DNA of 11,000 bases. Origin: Gemmatimonadota bacterium (GTDB taxonomy: Bacteria > Gemmatimonadota > Gemmatimonadetes > Gemmatimonadales > GWC2-71-9). Below, piece by piece: positions 1 through 7,654 of this stretch. The position numbers and the translations under genes were made by a program. The notes beneath the pieces were generated by a model, which did no database searches, was not told the DNA's origin, and saw nothing but the letters and a program-made list of their open reading frames with translations. The stretch lies in assembly GCA_003220955.1 (NCBI GenBank), contig QHTW01000129.1, positions 1-11,000 on the forward strand, read 5' to 3'. Numbering within the stretch: position 1 is the stretch's first letter; each line of letters starts with the position of its first letter.

Positions 1-1101
1 CCCGTACGCACGCGTGACCGATTCGGGGACTTCTTCCTTGGCAAGCGCCGCGAGCGCACGGGTCGCCGCCATCTCCATTTCTTCATTGATCTGCTTGGCG
101 CGGACGTCGAGCGCGCCGCGGAAGATGAAGGGAAAGCCGAGCACGTTGTTCACCTGATTCGGAAAATCGGAACGGCCGGTCGCCACGATCGCGTCCGGCC
201 GCGCTTTCTTCGCTTCGTCCGGCATGATCTCAGGAGTGGGATTGGCGAGGGCAAAGATCACCGGCTGCTTCGCCATGCCCTGCAGCATGTCCCCCGTCAC
301 GATGCCCGCCACCGAGAGTCCGACGAACACATCCGCGCCCTGAAGCGCCTCCGCGAGCGTGCGCGCCTTCGTCTCGACCGCAAAACGTTGCTTGAACTCA
401 TCCAGTCCGTCGCGGCCCTTGTCGATCACGCCCTTATGGTCGGTCATGACGATGTTTTTCCGGACGACGCCGAGCCGCACGTAATGCTCAGCCGTGGCGA
501 TCGCGGCCGCGCCCGCGCCGGCGAACACGATCTTGACCTTGTCGATGTCCTTCTTGACGAGCAGCAACGCGTTGAGCAGCGCGGCCCCGGAAATGATCGC
601 CGTGCCGTGCTGATCGTCGTGGAACACGGGAATCGCGAGCGTCTCGCGCAGCCGCTGCTCGATATAGAAGCAGTCGGGGGAGCGGATGTCTTCGAGGTTG
701 ATGCCTCCCACCGTCGGCTCCAGCAGCTGGCAGAAGCGGATGACATCGTCGGGATTCTCGGAGCCGACTTCCAGGTCGAACACGTCGATATCGGCAAAGG
801 CCTTGAACAGGATGCCCTTGCCTTCCATGACCGGCTTCCCGGCCAAAGCGCCGATGTTGCCAAGCCCAAGCACCGCCGTCCCGTTGGACACGACGGCGAC
901 GAGGTTGCCTTTGGCGGTGTAGAGGTAGGCATCCTCGGGGCGCTTGGCGATCTCCAGACAGGGCTCCGCCACGCCGGGCGTGTAGGCCAGCGACAGGTCG
1001 CGCTGGTCCTTGAACGGCTTTGTGGGAGTGACCTGGATCTTCCCGGGCCGGCCCTGTGCGTGATAGTCGAGGGCCTCCTGGCGGCGGCTCGGAGGGACCA
1101 A
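1..1101 (-). CDS. maeB: NADP-dependent malic enzyme, MaeB type (partial, C-terminus outside window)
   Basis: Oxidatively decarboxylates malate to pyruvate and CO2 in the cytoplasm, making NAD(P)H. The 367 visible codons are open to the left edge. Seen: YTPGVAEPC at residues 40-48 (the tyrosine fits the catalytic one), MEGKGILFK at 92-100 with K95 as the likely general base, INLEDI at 134-139 with metal-binding E137/D138, FHDDQHGT at 160-167, and a Rossmann loop AGAGAAAIA at 194-202. Visible sequence ends at VTRAYG, just before the point where MaeB proteins either finish or continue into a phosphotransacetylase-like domain; which applies here cannot be seen. No ATG is available: an in-frame TAA lies at 1129-1131. 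I chose TTG at 1099-1101 because AGGA (1111-1114) lies 9 nt upstream. Divergent from the plus-strand genes. The identification is firm; the MaeB subtype rests on the motif style. Confidence 0.93.
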   Translation of the reverse strand, partial: MVPPSRRQEALDYHAQGRPGKIQVTPTKPFKDQRDLSLAYTPGVAEPCLEIAKRPEDAYLYTAKGNLVAVVSNGTAVLGLGNIGALAGKPVMEGKGILFKAFADIDVFDLEVGSENPDDVIRFCQLLEPTVGGINLEDIRSPDCFYIEQRLRETLAIPVFHDDQHGTAIISGAALLNALLLVKKDIDKVKIVFAGAGAAAIATAEHYVRLGVVRKNIVMTDHKGVIDKGRDGLDEFKQRFAVETKARTLAEALQGADVFVGLSVAGIVTGDMLQGMAKQPVIFALANPTPEIMPDEAKKARPDAIVATGRSDFPNQVNNVLGFPFIFRGALDVRAKQINEEMEMAATRALAALAKEEVPESVTRAYG

Positions 1102-1114
1102 GGACAGAAGTCCT
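1101..1114 (-). promoter_or_regulatory. Leader hairpin covering ribosome binding site and start of malic enzyme
   Basis: The minus-strand leader reads AGGAC-UUCU-GUCCU, a perfect 5-bp stem with a 4-nt loop. The left arm contains the only Shine-Dalgarno-like AGGA, and the last base of the right arm is the first U of the UUG start codon. Folding would hide both, so translation may be limited or conditional. Regulation is inferred from geometry only. Confidence 0.4.
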
Positions 1115-1130
1115 GTTTGGAGAAGGGCTT

Positions 1131-1160
1131 ATGCTAAGCGAGCGTGACGGAAGCTGTCAA
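1131..1160 (-). promoter_or_regulatory. Sigma-70-type promoter of the malic enzyme gene
   Basis: On the minus strand TTGACA (1160-1155, perfect -35) is followed after 18 nt by TAGCAT (1136-1131, four of six to the -10 consensus). Transcription would begin near 1124, giving a leader of about 23 nt before the TTG start. The -10 lies in a perfect palindrome, GCTTA-TGC-TAAGC (1127-1139), which could be an operator. Confidence 0.6.
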
Positions 1161-1173
1161 GTTCGAGTCGAGC

Positions 1174-1186
1174 GTTGTAATATGTC
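1174..1186. promoter_or_regulatory. AT-rich possible operator/promoter element before the small secreted gene
   Basis: GTTGTAATATGTC overlaps the likely ATG (1182) of the small secreted gene and matches 10 of 13 positions of the Zur-box core GTTATAATATAAC known from Enterobacteria. It also resembles a -10 element (TAATAT) serving the downstream ATGs at 1191 or 1212. It is a single short match in the only AT-rich spot nearby, so the assignment is weak. Confidence 0.2.
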
Positions 1187-1529
1187 GCCGATGCGGAAAC
1201 GCTCGCTCTGGATGCGCACGCCCCTGCTGCTCCTCACGCTGCTGCAGGTCAGCGTGCCGGCGGCTGCGGCTTGGGCCGATGCTCGGCTCGGTGAAGCGAC
1301 CGGTCCGGCGCACATCGAGTCGCACTCCACGGCGTCGTGCCCTCGTGTCCACCCCGCGGATTGCGCCTTCCATCGCTTCCTCGCAGCACCCCTCGCCCGT
1401 ACGACAGCGACGGTGTTTCGCATTCGCGAGGGTCAGGGGATCCGCTGGACGCCGTCCGCGATTGAACGCTCGGCGATCGCCGCACATCTCACTCTTCCCG
1501 ATTCCCGCGCTCCTCCGCCGCTCTCCTGA
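1182..1529 (+). CDS. Small secreted Cys/His-motif protein, paralogue of the gene at 8981-9316
   Basis: A 115-residue protein with a basic start (MRKR), a leucine-rich hydrophobic segment at about 13-30 and an AWADA cleavage-like site, so it is probably exported to the periplasm. The mature part carries H48, then C53-x3-H57-x3-C61-x2-H64, and ends in SRAPPPLS. The protein at 8981-9316 has the same design with the last His replaced by Cys and the same RAPPP tail, which is why I call them paralogues. The layout recalls small DUF2946-type proteins found beside copper/zinc TonB receptors, but I cannot confirm membership. The motif could bind a metal or form disulfides. The start is uncertain: ATG 1182 has only a weak GAG upstream; ATG 1191 and 1212 give cleaner signal peptides; ATG 1131 has a good GGAG but an odd 30-residue extension. 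It lies 106 bp before the TonB-dependent receptor. Confidence 0.6.
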   Translation: MSPMRKRSLWMRTPLLLLTLLQVSVPAAAAWADARLGEATGPAHIESHSTASCPRVHPADCAFHRFLAAPLARTTATVFRIREGQGIRWTPSAIERSAIAAHLTLPDSRAPPPLS

Positions 1530-1536
1530 GTAACGG

Positions 1537-1553
1537 CGCCGCGCATCGCGGCG
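1537..1553 (+). other. GC-rich hairpin between small secreted gene and TonB receptor
   Basis: CGCCGCG-CAT-CGCGGCG is a perfect 7-bp stem with a 3-nt loop starting 8 nt after the stop codon of the small secreted gene. No T-run follows, so it is not a typical intrinsic terminator. It may attenuate transcription, block 3' exonucleases or set the expression ratio of the flanking genes. Confidence 0.4.
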
Positions 1554-1587
1554 ACCGCAATTCCACAACTCGAGTCGACGCGCCGCT

Positions 1588-1603
1588 CTCCTCTCACGAG
1601 GAG
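1588..1603 (+). other. Second short hairpin in the TonB receptor leader
   Basis: CTCCTC-TCAC-GAGGAG forms a perfect 6-bp stem with a 4-nt loop, 33 nt before the receptor ATG. Its right arm is a strong Shine-Dalgarno-like GAGGAG that would be sequestered, leaving AGGAG at 1626-1630 as the working site for ATG 1636. A role in translation control is possible but unproven. Confidence 0.3.
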
Positions 1604-1635
1604 TGCGTGTTCGTGGGCCTATATCAGGAGACGTC

Positions 1636-3990
1636 ATGCATTTCCTTCCCTTGCTGGGTGCACTCTTGTCCGTCACTGCGGGCGCGCCGCTCGACCGCCC
1701 GTCAGCTCCGATCGATCTACCCGCGAGCGGCGACATCGGCGGTACGGTCACCGACAGTGCGACCGGAACGCCGCTGGCTGGCGGCGAGGTCCGAATACTT
1801 CAGGCCGGCGGTGTCATCGCGACTGCCGTGACAGACGCGTTCGGCCGCTACGTGGTCCACAACCTTCCGGCGGCAGCGTATCGCGTCGAGGTCCGTTATC
1901 TGGGATATCGCGCCCAGACGCGCGATCTCTCCGTCGGTGCGACTGCAGAGTTCAGTCGCGGTGACTTCAAGCTCACGCCGTTGCCGATCAACCTCTCGGC
2001 GGTCGAAGTGGCCACGGCAGTGCCACTCGCAGTCGACACACGCACAGGGAATCAGATCTTCAAGCAGAACGACTACCACGGGGCTCCCAACAGCACGACG
2101 TCGCAACTGTTGCAGCAGTCCATCGTGGGCGCGGCCCGCGCACCGACCGGCGAAGTGCATATCCGCGGGCAGCATGCCGAATACACCTACTATGTCGACG
2201 GCGTGCCCGTGCCCTCCGGCATCTCGGGGAGCTTGAACGAGCTCTTCGATCCCCAGGTCGTGAATCAGATCGATTTTCAGACCGGCGGATGGGATGCCGA
2301 ATACGGCAACAAGAACGCCGCGGTCGTCAACATCAACACCCGTATTCCCACCGGCGGCTTCCACTTCGACGTCGCAGGGTTCGGCGGCTCATTCAAGACC
2401 GGATTCCCAGCGAAAACCGAAACGACGAACGGACAATCGCTGACGCTGAGCGCCAATTCCGGGAAGTGGGGATTCTTCGCCTCCGGATCCCGGCAGGCGA
2501 GCGATATGCGGCGCGAGCCGGTGGTATTCGACACGGTGAACCACGCCGTGGAGAACTTCCACAACGATGGCACCGATGTCTTTGGATTCGCCAAGCTGCA
2601 GTACACCGCGACCGACCAGGACGTGGTCAACATCGAGGTCAACCGTTCGCGTACGCGCTTCGCGGTTCCCTTCGATTCAGTGGAAGGGATCATCGACGAT
2701 CACCAGCAGGACATCAACGGATTTGTGAACGTGGGATGGCGCCACCAGCTCGGCACGGGGAACCTGGAGCTCGGCAAGGCGTCGGAGCTCTTCATCGGCA
2801 CGTTCTTCCGCGATGGCAGTCTCACGTACACGCCGGGGCTCGGTGATTCGGCGACATTCACGTTCCCGGGCGACACCAATACCTATATCATCGCCGAGGA
2901 TCGGAGCTTCCGGACGACGGGCGCCAAGATCGACTACGCCGTGCGCGCGCACCACGGTCTCGAGTTCAAGACAGGTGTGCTGGCCCAGTTTACGAGCGGC
3001 CACGAGGACTTCTCGTCGGAAACCAATACGGGCTCGCCCGGACCGGCGTCGAACTCCAACCTCAACGGCAGCGACGTGGGTCTTTATGCACAGACTGCGA
3101 TCGCTCCATCTGACAGATGGGAGCTCCGGGCCGGCGCGCGCTTCGACAATCACAACGCGCCCTTCGCGGGAAACCAGAACCAGATCAGCCCCCGCGCCAA
3201 GCTGAGCTTCTTCCCCGACCCGGCCAACACATTCTGGGTCTACTACGCGCGCCTGTTCATGCCTACGAACGTGGAGGATCTCCGTGCCATCACGAGCACA
3301 TCGCAGGGCGGCGTGGTCGCGGCACCCACGTTACCCGAGCGGGACAATTTCTTCGAGGTGGGATACGTACACCGCTTCCCGTTCGGCTTGGTCACAAAAC
3401 TTTCCGGCTACCGGAAGCAGAGCACACCCGGTATCGACGACGCGACGGTATCGGGAACCGCGATCGTTACGTCCGTGAACATCGCGAAGGTCAGCATTAC
3501 GGGTCTCGAAGGCGTGTTGGAGATCCGGCCGTCTGGACCGTTCTCGGGCTACGTGAACCTCGCGATCAATCACGCCTACGGAAGTCACCCGATCACCGGG
3601 GGCTTCTTCCCGCCGGACTCCTCGCCCGGATACTTCGACCTGGACCACGACCAGCGAGTCTCAGGGGTGGCGAGTGTGGTTTACTCGAGTCGCGGGCTCT
3701 ATCTGTCCGCGACCGGCATTTATGGCACCGGACTCACCAACGGCAACGGTCCCGACCCGACGTATGGCCGTGGCCTGCTCGACTTCAACAAGCACACGCA
3801 CGTCGATCCGAACTTCATCATCAACGCGAGCGCGGGATACGCGTTTGCCGTGGGTAGTGCCGTCATTCGTCCCCAGCTCTACGTCGACAACGTCTTTGAT
3901 CGGAAGTACCTGCTAAAAGGCGCGTTCTTCAGCGGCGCTTCGGTGGGACGCCCGCGTAGCCTGCAGTTGAGGGTGACCATCGGTACGTGA
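1636..3990 (+). CDS. TonB-dependent outer-membrane receptor with carboxypeptidase-regulatory-like N-terminus
   Basis: A 784-residue outer-membrane transporter that would import a ligand using TonB/ExbB/ExbD energy; none of those partners is in the window. In order: short signal peptide (about 1-17), carboxypeptidase-regulatory-like beta-sandwich (about 33-115, including GGTVTDSATGTPLAGGEV and DAFGRY), plug domain (about 140-236, with HIRGQHAEYTYYVDGVPVP at 175-193 and WDAEYGNKNAAVVNINTR before the barrel), then a beta-barrel to the C-terminus, with NVFDRKY near the end. I chose ATG 1636 because AGGAG (1626-1630) is 5 nt upstream and the N-terminus is then a signal peptide; a GTG at 1603 would add 11 residues. 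The protein ends in QLRVTIGT, without the usual terminal aromatic. The ligand is not evident from sequence; a metal is inferred from the neighbouring small Cys/His protein and nearby metal ABC genes. Siderophore or other substrates remain possible. Confidence 0.88.
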   Translation: MHFLPLLGALLSVTAGAPLDRPSAPIDLPASGDIGGTVTDSATGTPLAGGEVRILQAGGVIATAVTDAFGRYVVHNLPAAAYRVEVRYLGYRAQTRDLSVGATAEFSRGDFKLTPLPINLSAVEVATAVPLAVDTRTGNQIFKQNDYHGAPNSTTSQLLQQSIVGAARAPTGEVHIRGQHAEYTYYVDGVPVPSGISGSLNELFDPQVVNQIDFQTGGWDAEYGNKNAAVVNINTRIPTGGFHFDVAGFGGSFKTGFPAKTETTNGQSLTLSANSGKWGFFASGSRQASDMRREPVVFDTVNHAVENFHNDGTDVFGFAKLQYTATDQDVVNIEVNRSRTRFAVPFDSVEGIIDDHQQDINGFVNVGWRHQLGTGNLELGKASELFIGTFFRDGSLTYTPGLGDSATFTFPGDTNTYIIAEDRSFRTTGAKIDYAVRAHHGLEFKTGVLAQFTSGHEDFSSETNTGSPGPASNSNLNGSDVGLYAQTAIAPSDRWELRAGARFDNHNAPFAGNQNQISPRAKLSFFPDPANTFWVYYARLFMPTNVEDLRAITSTSQGGVVAAPTLPERDNFFEVGYVHRFPFGLVTKLSGYRKQSTPGIDDATVSGTAIVTSVNIAKVSITGLEGVLEIRPSGPFSGYVNLAINHAYGSHPITGGFFPPDSSPGYFDLDHDQRVSGVASVVYSSRGLYLSATGIYGTGLTNGNGPDPTYGRGLLDFNKHTHVDPNFIINASAGYAFAVGSAVIRPQLYVDNVFDRKYLLKGAFFSGASVGRPRSLQLRVTIGT

Positions 3991-4002
3991 GGAAGGTTAC
4001 AG

Positions 4003-4064
4003 CGGGAGGGACGAGAGATTGCGCATGCTTTTTGCTGATCGGGGTATCAATCTCGTCCCCCCCG
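4003..4064 (+). repeat. Long inverted repeat between TonB receptor and metalloprotease genes
   Basis: The arms at 4003-4016 and 4051-4064 (CGGGAGGGACGAGA and its near complement) pair over 14 positions with one A-C mismatch, around a 34-nt loop. An alternative inner pairing, GAGATT with AATCTC, is also available. A C-run rather than a T-run follows the right arm, so this is not a standard intrinsic terminator. It sits in the 106-bp gap before the protease and could attenuate read-through. Confidence 0.45.
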
Positions 4065-4096
4065 GTACCGATCGCACGGAACGAGGAGCGTTAGCC

Positions 4097-5773
4097 GTGA
4101 ATTGGCAATCTGGTTTGACGATGGGCACCATTTTCGGAAGCCTGGCGTTGACCGCCGCGTGCAGCAACTCGGCAGGACCAGGCTCCCTGCCGTCGTGCGG
4201 GGCACGCGGGACGCAGCTCTCCCTTGCGGTCGCCGCCTATGCCTCGATCGATCCCGCGACCGATTCCGGTTGCGTGACCTTCCCTGCCAACACGGCCATC
4301 GACACCGCGGAGTATCTGGTGTTGCCGTGGTCAGCCGGCGGCACGCCGGGATCCTCGACGCCGTTCACGCTGCAGTCGGCCACGCCGCTACCGACAATAG
4401 CGATGCAGTCGGCTGCGTCGCTGGAACCGTGGCTCTCGGGCGGTGCGCCGAGTCCGCACGGGCAATTGGCGGTGGCGTTCGATCGTTTTCTGCGTGCATC
4501 GGCGCAAGCTCGCCGCTACACGCTTCCCGTACGCTCGGCAGCGGCGCTGACCGCGGTGCCCTCAGCAGCGCTGAGCGGTCCGCCCACGCTGGGCAGTAAG
4601 CGCACGTTCAAGGTGTGTGCCAACCTCAAGTGCATGTCCTTCGACAACGTCGGGGCAGTAGCGCGCTCGGTGGGAACGCACATCGCGATCTACGTGGACA
4701 CGCTCGCGCCCTCCCCGGGGCTCACCCAGGCGAATCTCGACTCCCTGAGAAACGTGTTCGACACCAAGCTGTATACCGTCGACACGGTCGCGTTCGGCCA
4801 TGTGTCGGACATCGACTCGAACACGGTCGTCATCGTGCTGATGACGAATACCGTGAACAAGCTGGTTTCGACATCGAGCTGCAACAGTACGAACTCGTAT
4901 GTGGCCGGCTTTTTCTTCCCGGCCGATCTGGCTCCGGGCATCTCGCAGAACTACAACAACGGCGAAATCTTCTACTCCGTTGTCGCGGACTCGAACGGGA
5001 CGCTGAGCTGTGCCCACAAGCCGTCCGAGGTAAATGACGTCACGCCGGTGACCTTCACGCATGAGTTCCAGCACATGATCAACTTCGTGGAGCATGTGCT
5101 CGTAAAGGGCGGCAACACCGAGGAGGGCTGGCTGGATGAGGGGCTCTCGAAGTACGCGGAAGAGATTTCCGGCCGCAGCTTTGGCGACAACGCGCATTTC
5201 AGCCAATTCGCCATCAGCGCGGTCTACGACGGCTATCAATACATGCTGAATCCCGGGCGCTCGCCGCTGCTGATTCCCGAAGACACGGGCTCGCTCGCCG
5301 AGGTAGGGGCCAGCTGGCTGTTCACGCGTTATATCGTGGATCAGTTCGGCGATTCGCTGGCCGGGCGCCTCGTGCGGACGGCGATGACTGGGGCCGCGAA
5401 CGTGGCAGCGCAAACTGGTCAGCCGTTCCCGCAAACCGTCAGCCGCTGGGCGCTCGCGAACTGGGTCTCCGATCTGCCCGGTTTCACGGCGCCGAGTGAG
5501 CTGCAGTACACGTCCTGGCACTTCCGCACGACGTTTGGCTCACTCCACAACCAGAACCCAACCAACTTTCCGCTCGCCTATCCCCTGGTGCCAACGTTCT
5601 CGGCAGGCAGTGCGGTCAACCTCAGCGGTACCCTCTGGTCTGGCTCAGGCGCATATGTGCGGGCTGTGCAGCCGCCCAGCAGCGCGGCGTTCACGCTGCA
5701 TTTCAGCGGTCCCAGCGGAGGGCCCGTTTCGCCCGCGATCGTACCGCGGCTAATCGTGCTGCGGATTCGGTAA
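4097..5773 (+). CDS. Putative lipoprotein zinc metalloprotease, M30 (hyicolysin)-like
   Basis: A 558-residue exported protein with the zinc-protease signature HEFQH at residues 322-326 and a third-ligand/Glu motif, GWLDEGLSKYAEE, with E348 placed 21 residues after the second His. HEFQHMIN followed by W-L-x-E-G is the pattern of peptidase family M30. The start is GTG 4097 with AGGAG (4084-4088) 8 nt upstream; this gives a short N-terminus, a hydrophobic segment and SLALTAAC with C22 as a likely lipidated cysteine. The lipobox is imperfect (Thr at -3), so a non-lipidated secreted form is possible. An open frame continues upstream to 4019 but lacks signal-peptide character. The substrate is unknown; it may process envelope or extracellular protein. 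It follows the TonB receptor by 106 bp holding a long inverted repeat, and its 3' end overlaps the convergent permease gene by 24 bp. Confidence 0.82.
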   Translation: MNWQSGLTMGTIFGSLALTAACSNSAGPGSLPSCGARGTQLSLAVAAYASIDPATDSGCVTFPANTAIDTAEYLVLPWSAGGTPGSSTPFTLQSATPLPTIAMQSAASLEPWLSGGAPSPHGQLAVAFDRFLRASAQARRYTLPVRSAAALTAVPSAALSGPPTLGSKRTFKVCANLKCMSFDNVGAVARSVGTHIAIYVDTLAPSPGLTQANLDSLRNVFDTKLYTVDTVAFGHVSDIDSNTVVIVLMTNTVNKLVSTSSCNSTNSYVAGFFFPADLAPGISQNYNNGEIFYSVVADSNGTLSCAHKPSEVNDVTPVTFTHEFQHMINFVEHVLVKGGNTEEGWLDEGLSKYAEEISGRSFGDNAHFSQFAISAVYDGYQYMLNPGRSPLLIPEDTGSLAEVGASWLFTRYIVDQFGDSLAGRLVRTAMTGAANVAAQTGQPFPQTVSRWALANWVSDLPGFTAPSELQYTSWHFRTTFGSLHNQNPTNFPLAYPLVPTFSAGSAVNLSGTLWSGSGAYVRAVQPPSSAAFTLHFSGPSGGPVSPAIVPRLIVLRIR

Positions 5774-6610
5774 GGTCCGGCCGACGCTCGCCTTCCGCAG
5801 CACGGCCGCACCGATGAGCAGCAGGCCGTACATGCAGACCACCAGGGGGCCGGTCGGCAGGTCCTTCGTATAGGAGACCCACAGCCCGAGGATGGACGCC
5901 AGCGCTCCCGAGCTCCACGCGATGATCGTGAGCCGCCGCTTGTCGGCGGTGAACAGGTTCGCGATCACCGCGGGGACGACGAGGAAACTGAAAACCATCA
6001 ACACGCCGGCGATGGGCACCGCGAGGGTGATCACGACGCCGAACGACAAGTAGAAGAGAAAGTCCCACCCCCGGATCTTCCAGCCCTGCGCCTCAGCCTG
6101 CTCGGGGTGGAAGGAGATCGTGAGAAATCGGCGCCGCAGCGCGAACTGAAAGACACCCAGCGCGGCGTATGCGATCGCCAGCTTCACGATTGTCGGCCAG
6201 GTGACCCACAGCAGACTGCCCACCAACGTCTTCTCCACCGCCTCCCCGCCGCCGGGCACCTTGTTCGCTACCAGCACCGCCGCGGCCGATGCGACAACGT
6301 AGACGATGCCGATAAAGGCCTCCTGTGGCACGCGCCCTCCGCCCTGGCCACCATGCGCCGAGGTCCGCGTCAGCGCGAACAGGAATGCGCCGATCGCGGT
6401 CGCGAGGAGCGCAAAGACGTACGTCATCGGCGATTCCGGCGCCACGTGAAAGAGCAGCGCCGACAAACTGCCCAGCGCGGCCATCTGCGCGAGCGAGAGA
6501 TCGACGAAGATCACCTCGCGCGCGATCACGTGCAGACCGAGGTAGGACAGCATGGCCACGAGGATCATGCAGGCGACGAACGGCGGCAGCATCAGCTCAA
6601 AGCCGCTCAC
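5750..6610 (-). CDS. Metal (zinc/manganese-type) ABC transporter permease, ABC-3 family
   Basis: A 286-residue polytopic inner-membrane protein with about eight hydrophobic segments, the channel subunit that would move zinc or manganese delivered by the binding protein encoded just upstream. Family hallmarks include REVIFVDLSLAQMAALG near residues 31-47, PQEAFIGIVYVVAS in the middle, and VPIAGVLMVFSFLVVPAV, the conserved segment of ZnuB/MntB-like permeases. The start is GTG 6610, overlapping the binding-protein stop as GTGA, with a strong AAGGAGG 4 nt upstream; this fits translational coupling. The stop is TAG. No ATP-binding subunit is encoded next to it, which is unusual for an ABC importer operon. 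The sequence does not decide between zinc and manganese. It may also be named ZnuB-like, but I leave the symbol blank for that reason. Confidence 0.9.
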   Translation of the reverse strand: MSGFELMLPPFVACMILVAMLSYLGLHVIAREVIFVDLSLAQMAALGSLSALLFHVAPESPMTYVFALLATAIGAFLFALTRTSAHGGQGGGRVPQEAFIGIVYVVASAAAVLVANKVPGGGEAVEKTLVGSLLWVTWPTIVKLAIAYAALGVFQFALRRRFLTISFHPEQAEAQGWKIRGWDFLFYLSFGVVITLAVPIAGVLMVFSFLVVPAVIANLFTADKRRLTIIAWSSGALASILGLWVSYTKDLPTGPLVVCMYGLLLIGAAVLRKASVGRTLPNPQHD

Positions 6611-7653
6611 GGAACCTCCTTCCCGCCGAAGGCCTGAGCGAGCTCCGTCATCCAGAGATTCATGAGGTCGAAGTAGGTATTCACGCCGGCCTGACCTGCG
6701 GTGTTGGACGGCACGATGACCGCTTTCGCACCGGTCCGTTGCGCCACGTCCATCACTTGACTGCGATCATAGTAATTCGTCGACAGCAACACCTGAATGT
6801 GCCGGTCCCGCATGGCGGTGATGATTTCCTGCACATGGCGCGGCGTGGGGGGAATGCCGGGCTTCGGCTCGATGTAATCGAAGCAGGTGACCTGGAACTC
6901 GCGTGAGAAATAATCCCATTCCTTGTGGTAGCACGCGACCAATTTTCCGCGGAACGGCGTCCCCTGCTTGAGCCAGCCGCCCAGCCGGTTGATGAGCGGC
7001 GCGCCTTGATACTGCTGCTGCCCGAGGAAGTTGAAGAGCTTGCCCTGGCGATCGAGGTCGGCCAGTGTCTCGCCGCCGATCAGCTTCACCAGGTCGTCGC
7101 CGAACAGCGCGCGGTACATCCGGTCCTCGAAATCCTTTTCACGAGCCGTGAAGTAGTCCGCGTCCTGCGGCGCGACGCGCTTCAACCCGCGCAGGATATT
7201 GCGGGCGATGAGCACGGCATTGAGCGGATCCGTCCAGATGTGTGGGTTCCCGTAGACGTGGATGTCGCCCTGTGAGCGCGAGAGGTTGACCGGGACGTCG
7301 AGCAGCGGCAAGCCCTGATAGGCCGCGACGTATCCAGGTCCGCCTTCCGTGATCTTTGCGTTGTTCGCCTTGTCGAGCAGCGCCGGCACCCACAGCTCGA
7401 GGTCGAGGCCGGTCGTGACGAACAGATCGGCCTGCGCCAAGGTCGGCACGAAGCTCGGCTTGGGCTGCACGTAGTGCGGGTTCTCGTCGCCCACCGCGAT
7501 CGAGCTGACTTTGCCGCGATCGCCCACGATTTCCGTGGCGATGGCGGCGTACGTGGTGAGCGACGTGACGACCTTCACGGGCGCCGCGGAGGCTCCGGGA
7601 TGCGCGGGCGACGGGCCGGCGACGCCCAGCAAGAGAACAATGATCCGTAGCAT
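6607..7653 (-). CDS. Zinc/manganese-type ABC transporter substrate-binding protein (ZnuA/TroA-like)
   Basis: A 348-residue periplasmic metal-binding protein of cluster A-I. Signal peptide about 1-24 (MLRIIVLLLGVAG to SAAP). The fold starts with VKVVTSLTTYAAIATEIVGD; likely metal-ligand histidines are H60 (DENPHYVQP), H138 (GNPHIWTDP) and H243 (ACYHKEWDYF). The fourth position, usually Glu or Asp, falls in STNYYDRSQVMDV, where D296 is the candidate. The spacing H138-H243 is longer than in E. coli ZnuA, implying an insertion, and the His-rich loop typical of ZnuA is absent; specificity for zinc over manganese is therefore uncertain. Start: ATG 7653, one base after the TGA of the barrel gene; an upstream in-frame start at 7683 would overlap that gene and disrupt the signal peptide. 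It is followed by the permease with a 4-bp overlap. Confidence 0.92.
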   Translation of the reverse strand: MLRIIVLLLGVAGPSPAHPGASAAPVKVVTSLTTYAAIATEIVGDRGKVSSIAVGDENPHYVQPKPSFVPTLAQADLFVTTGLDLELWVPALLDKANNAKITEGGPGYVAAYQGLPLLDVPVNLSRSQGDIHVYGNPHIWTDPLNAVLIARNILRGLKRVAPQDADYFTAREKDFEDRMYRALFGDDLVKLIGGETLADLDRQGKLFNFLGQQQYQGAPLINRLGGWLKQGTPFRGKLVACYHKEWDYFSREFQVTCFDYIEPKPGIPPTPRHVQEIITAMRDRHIQVLLSTNYYDRSQVMDVAQRTGAKAVIVPSNTAGQAGVNTYFDLMNLWMTELAQAFGGKEVP

Positions 7654-7654
7654 G

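Noticed and set aside
388..1137. Plus-strand open frame of 249 codons
   Set aside because: It lies antisense to the malic enzyme gene, whose catalytic motifs are plain on the minus strand; it shows no family features.
1056..1529. Longer version of the small secreted protein beginning at 1056 or 1131
   Set aside because: The longer forms place about 30 or more non-hydrophobic residues before the signal peptide and overlap the malic enzyme promoter or gene; 1182 or later fits export better, though GGAG before 1131 is noted.
1537..1553. Rho-independent terminator
   Set aside because: The stem is strong but no T-run follows on either strand; the same holds for 8949-8969 and 4003-4064.
4562..5521. 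Minus-strand open frame of 319 codons
   Set aside because: It is a shadow of the M30-like protease, with biased Arg/Gly/Val composition and no motifs.
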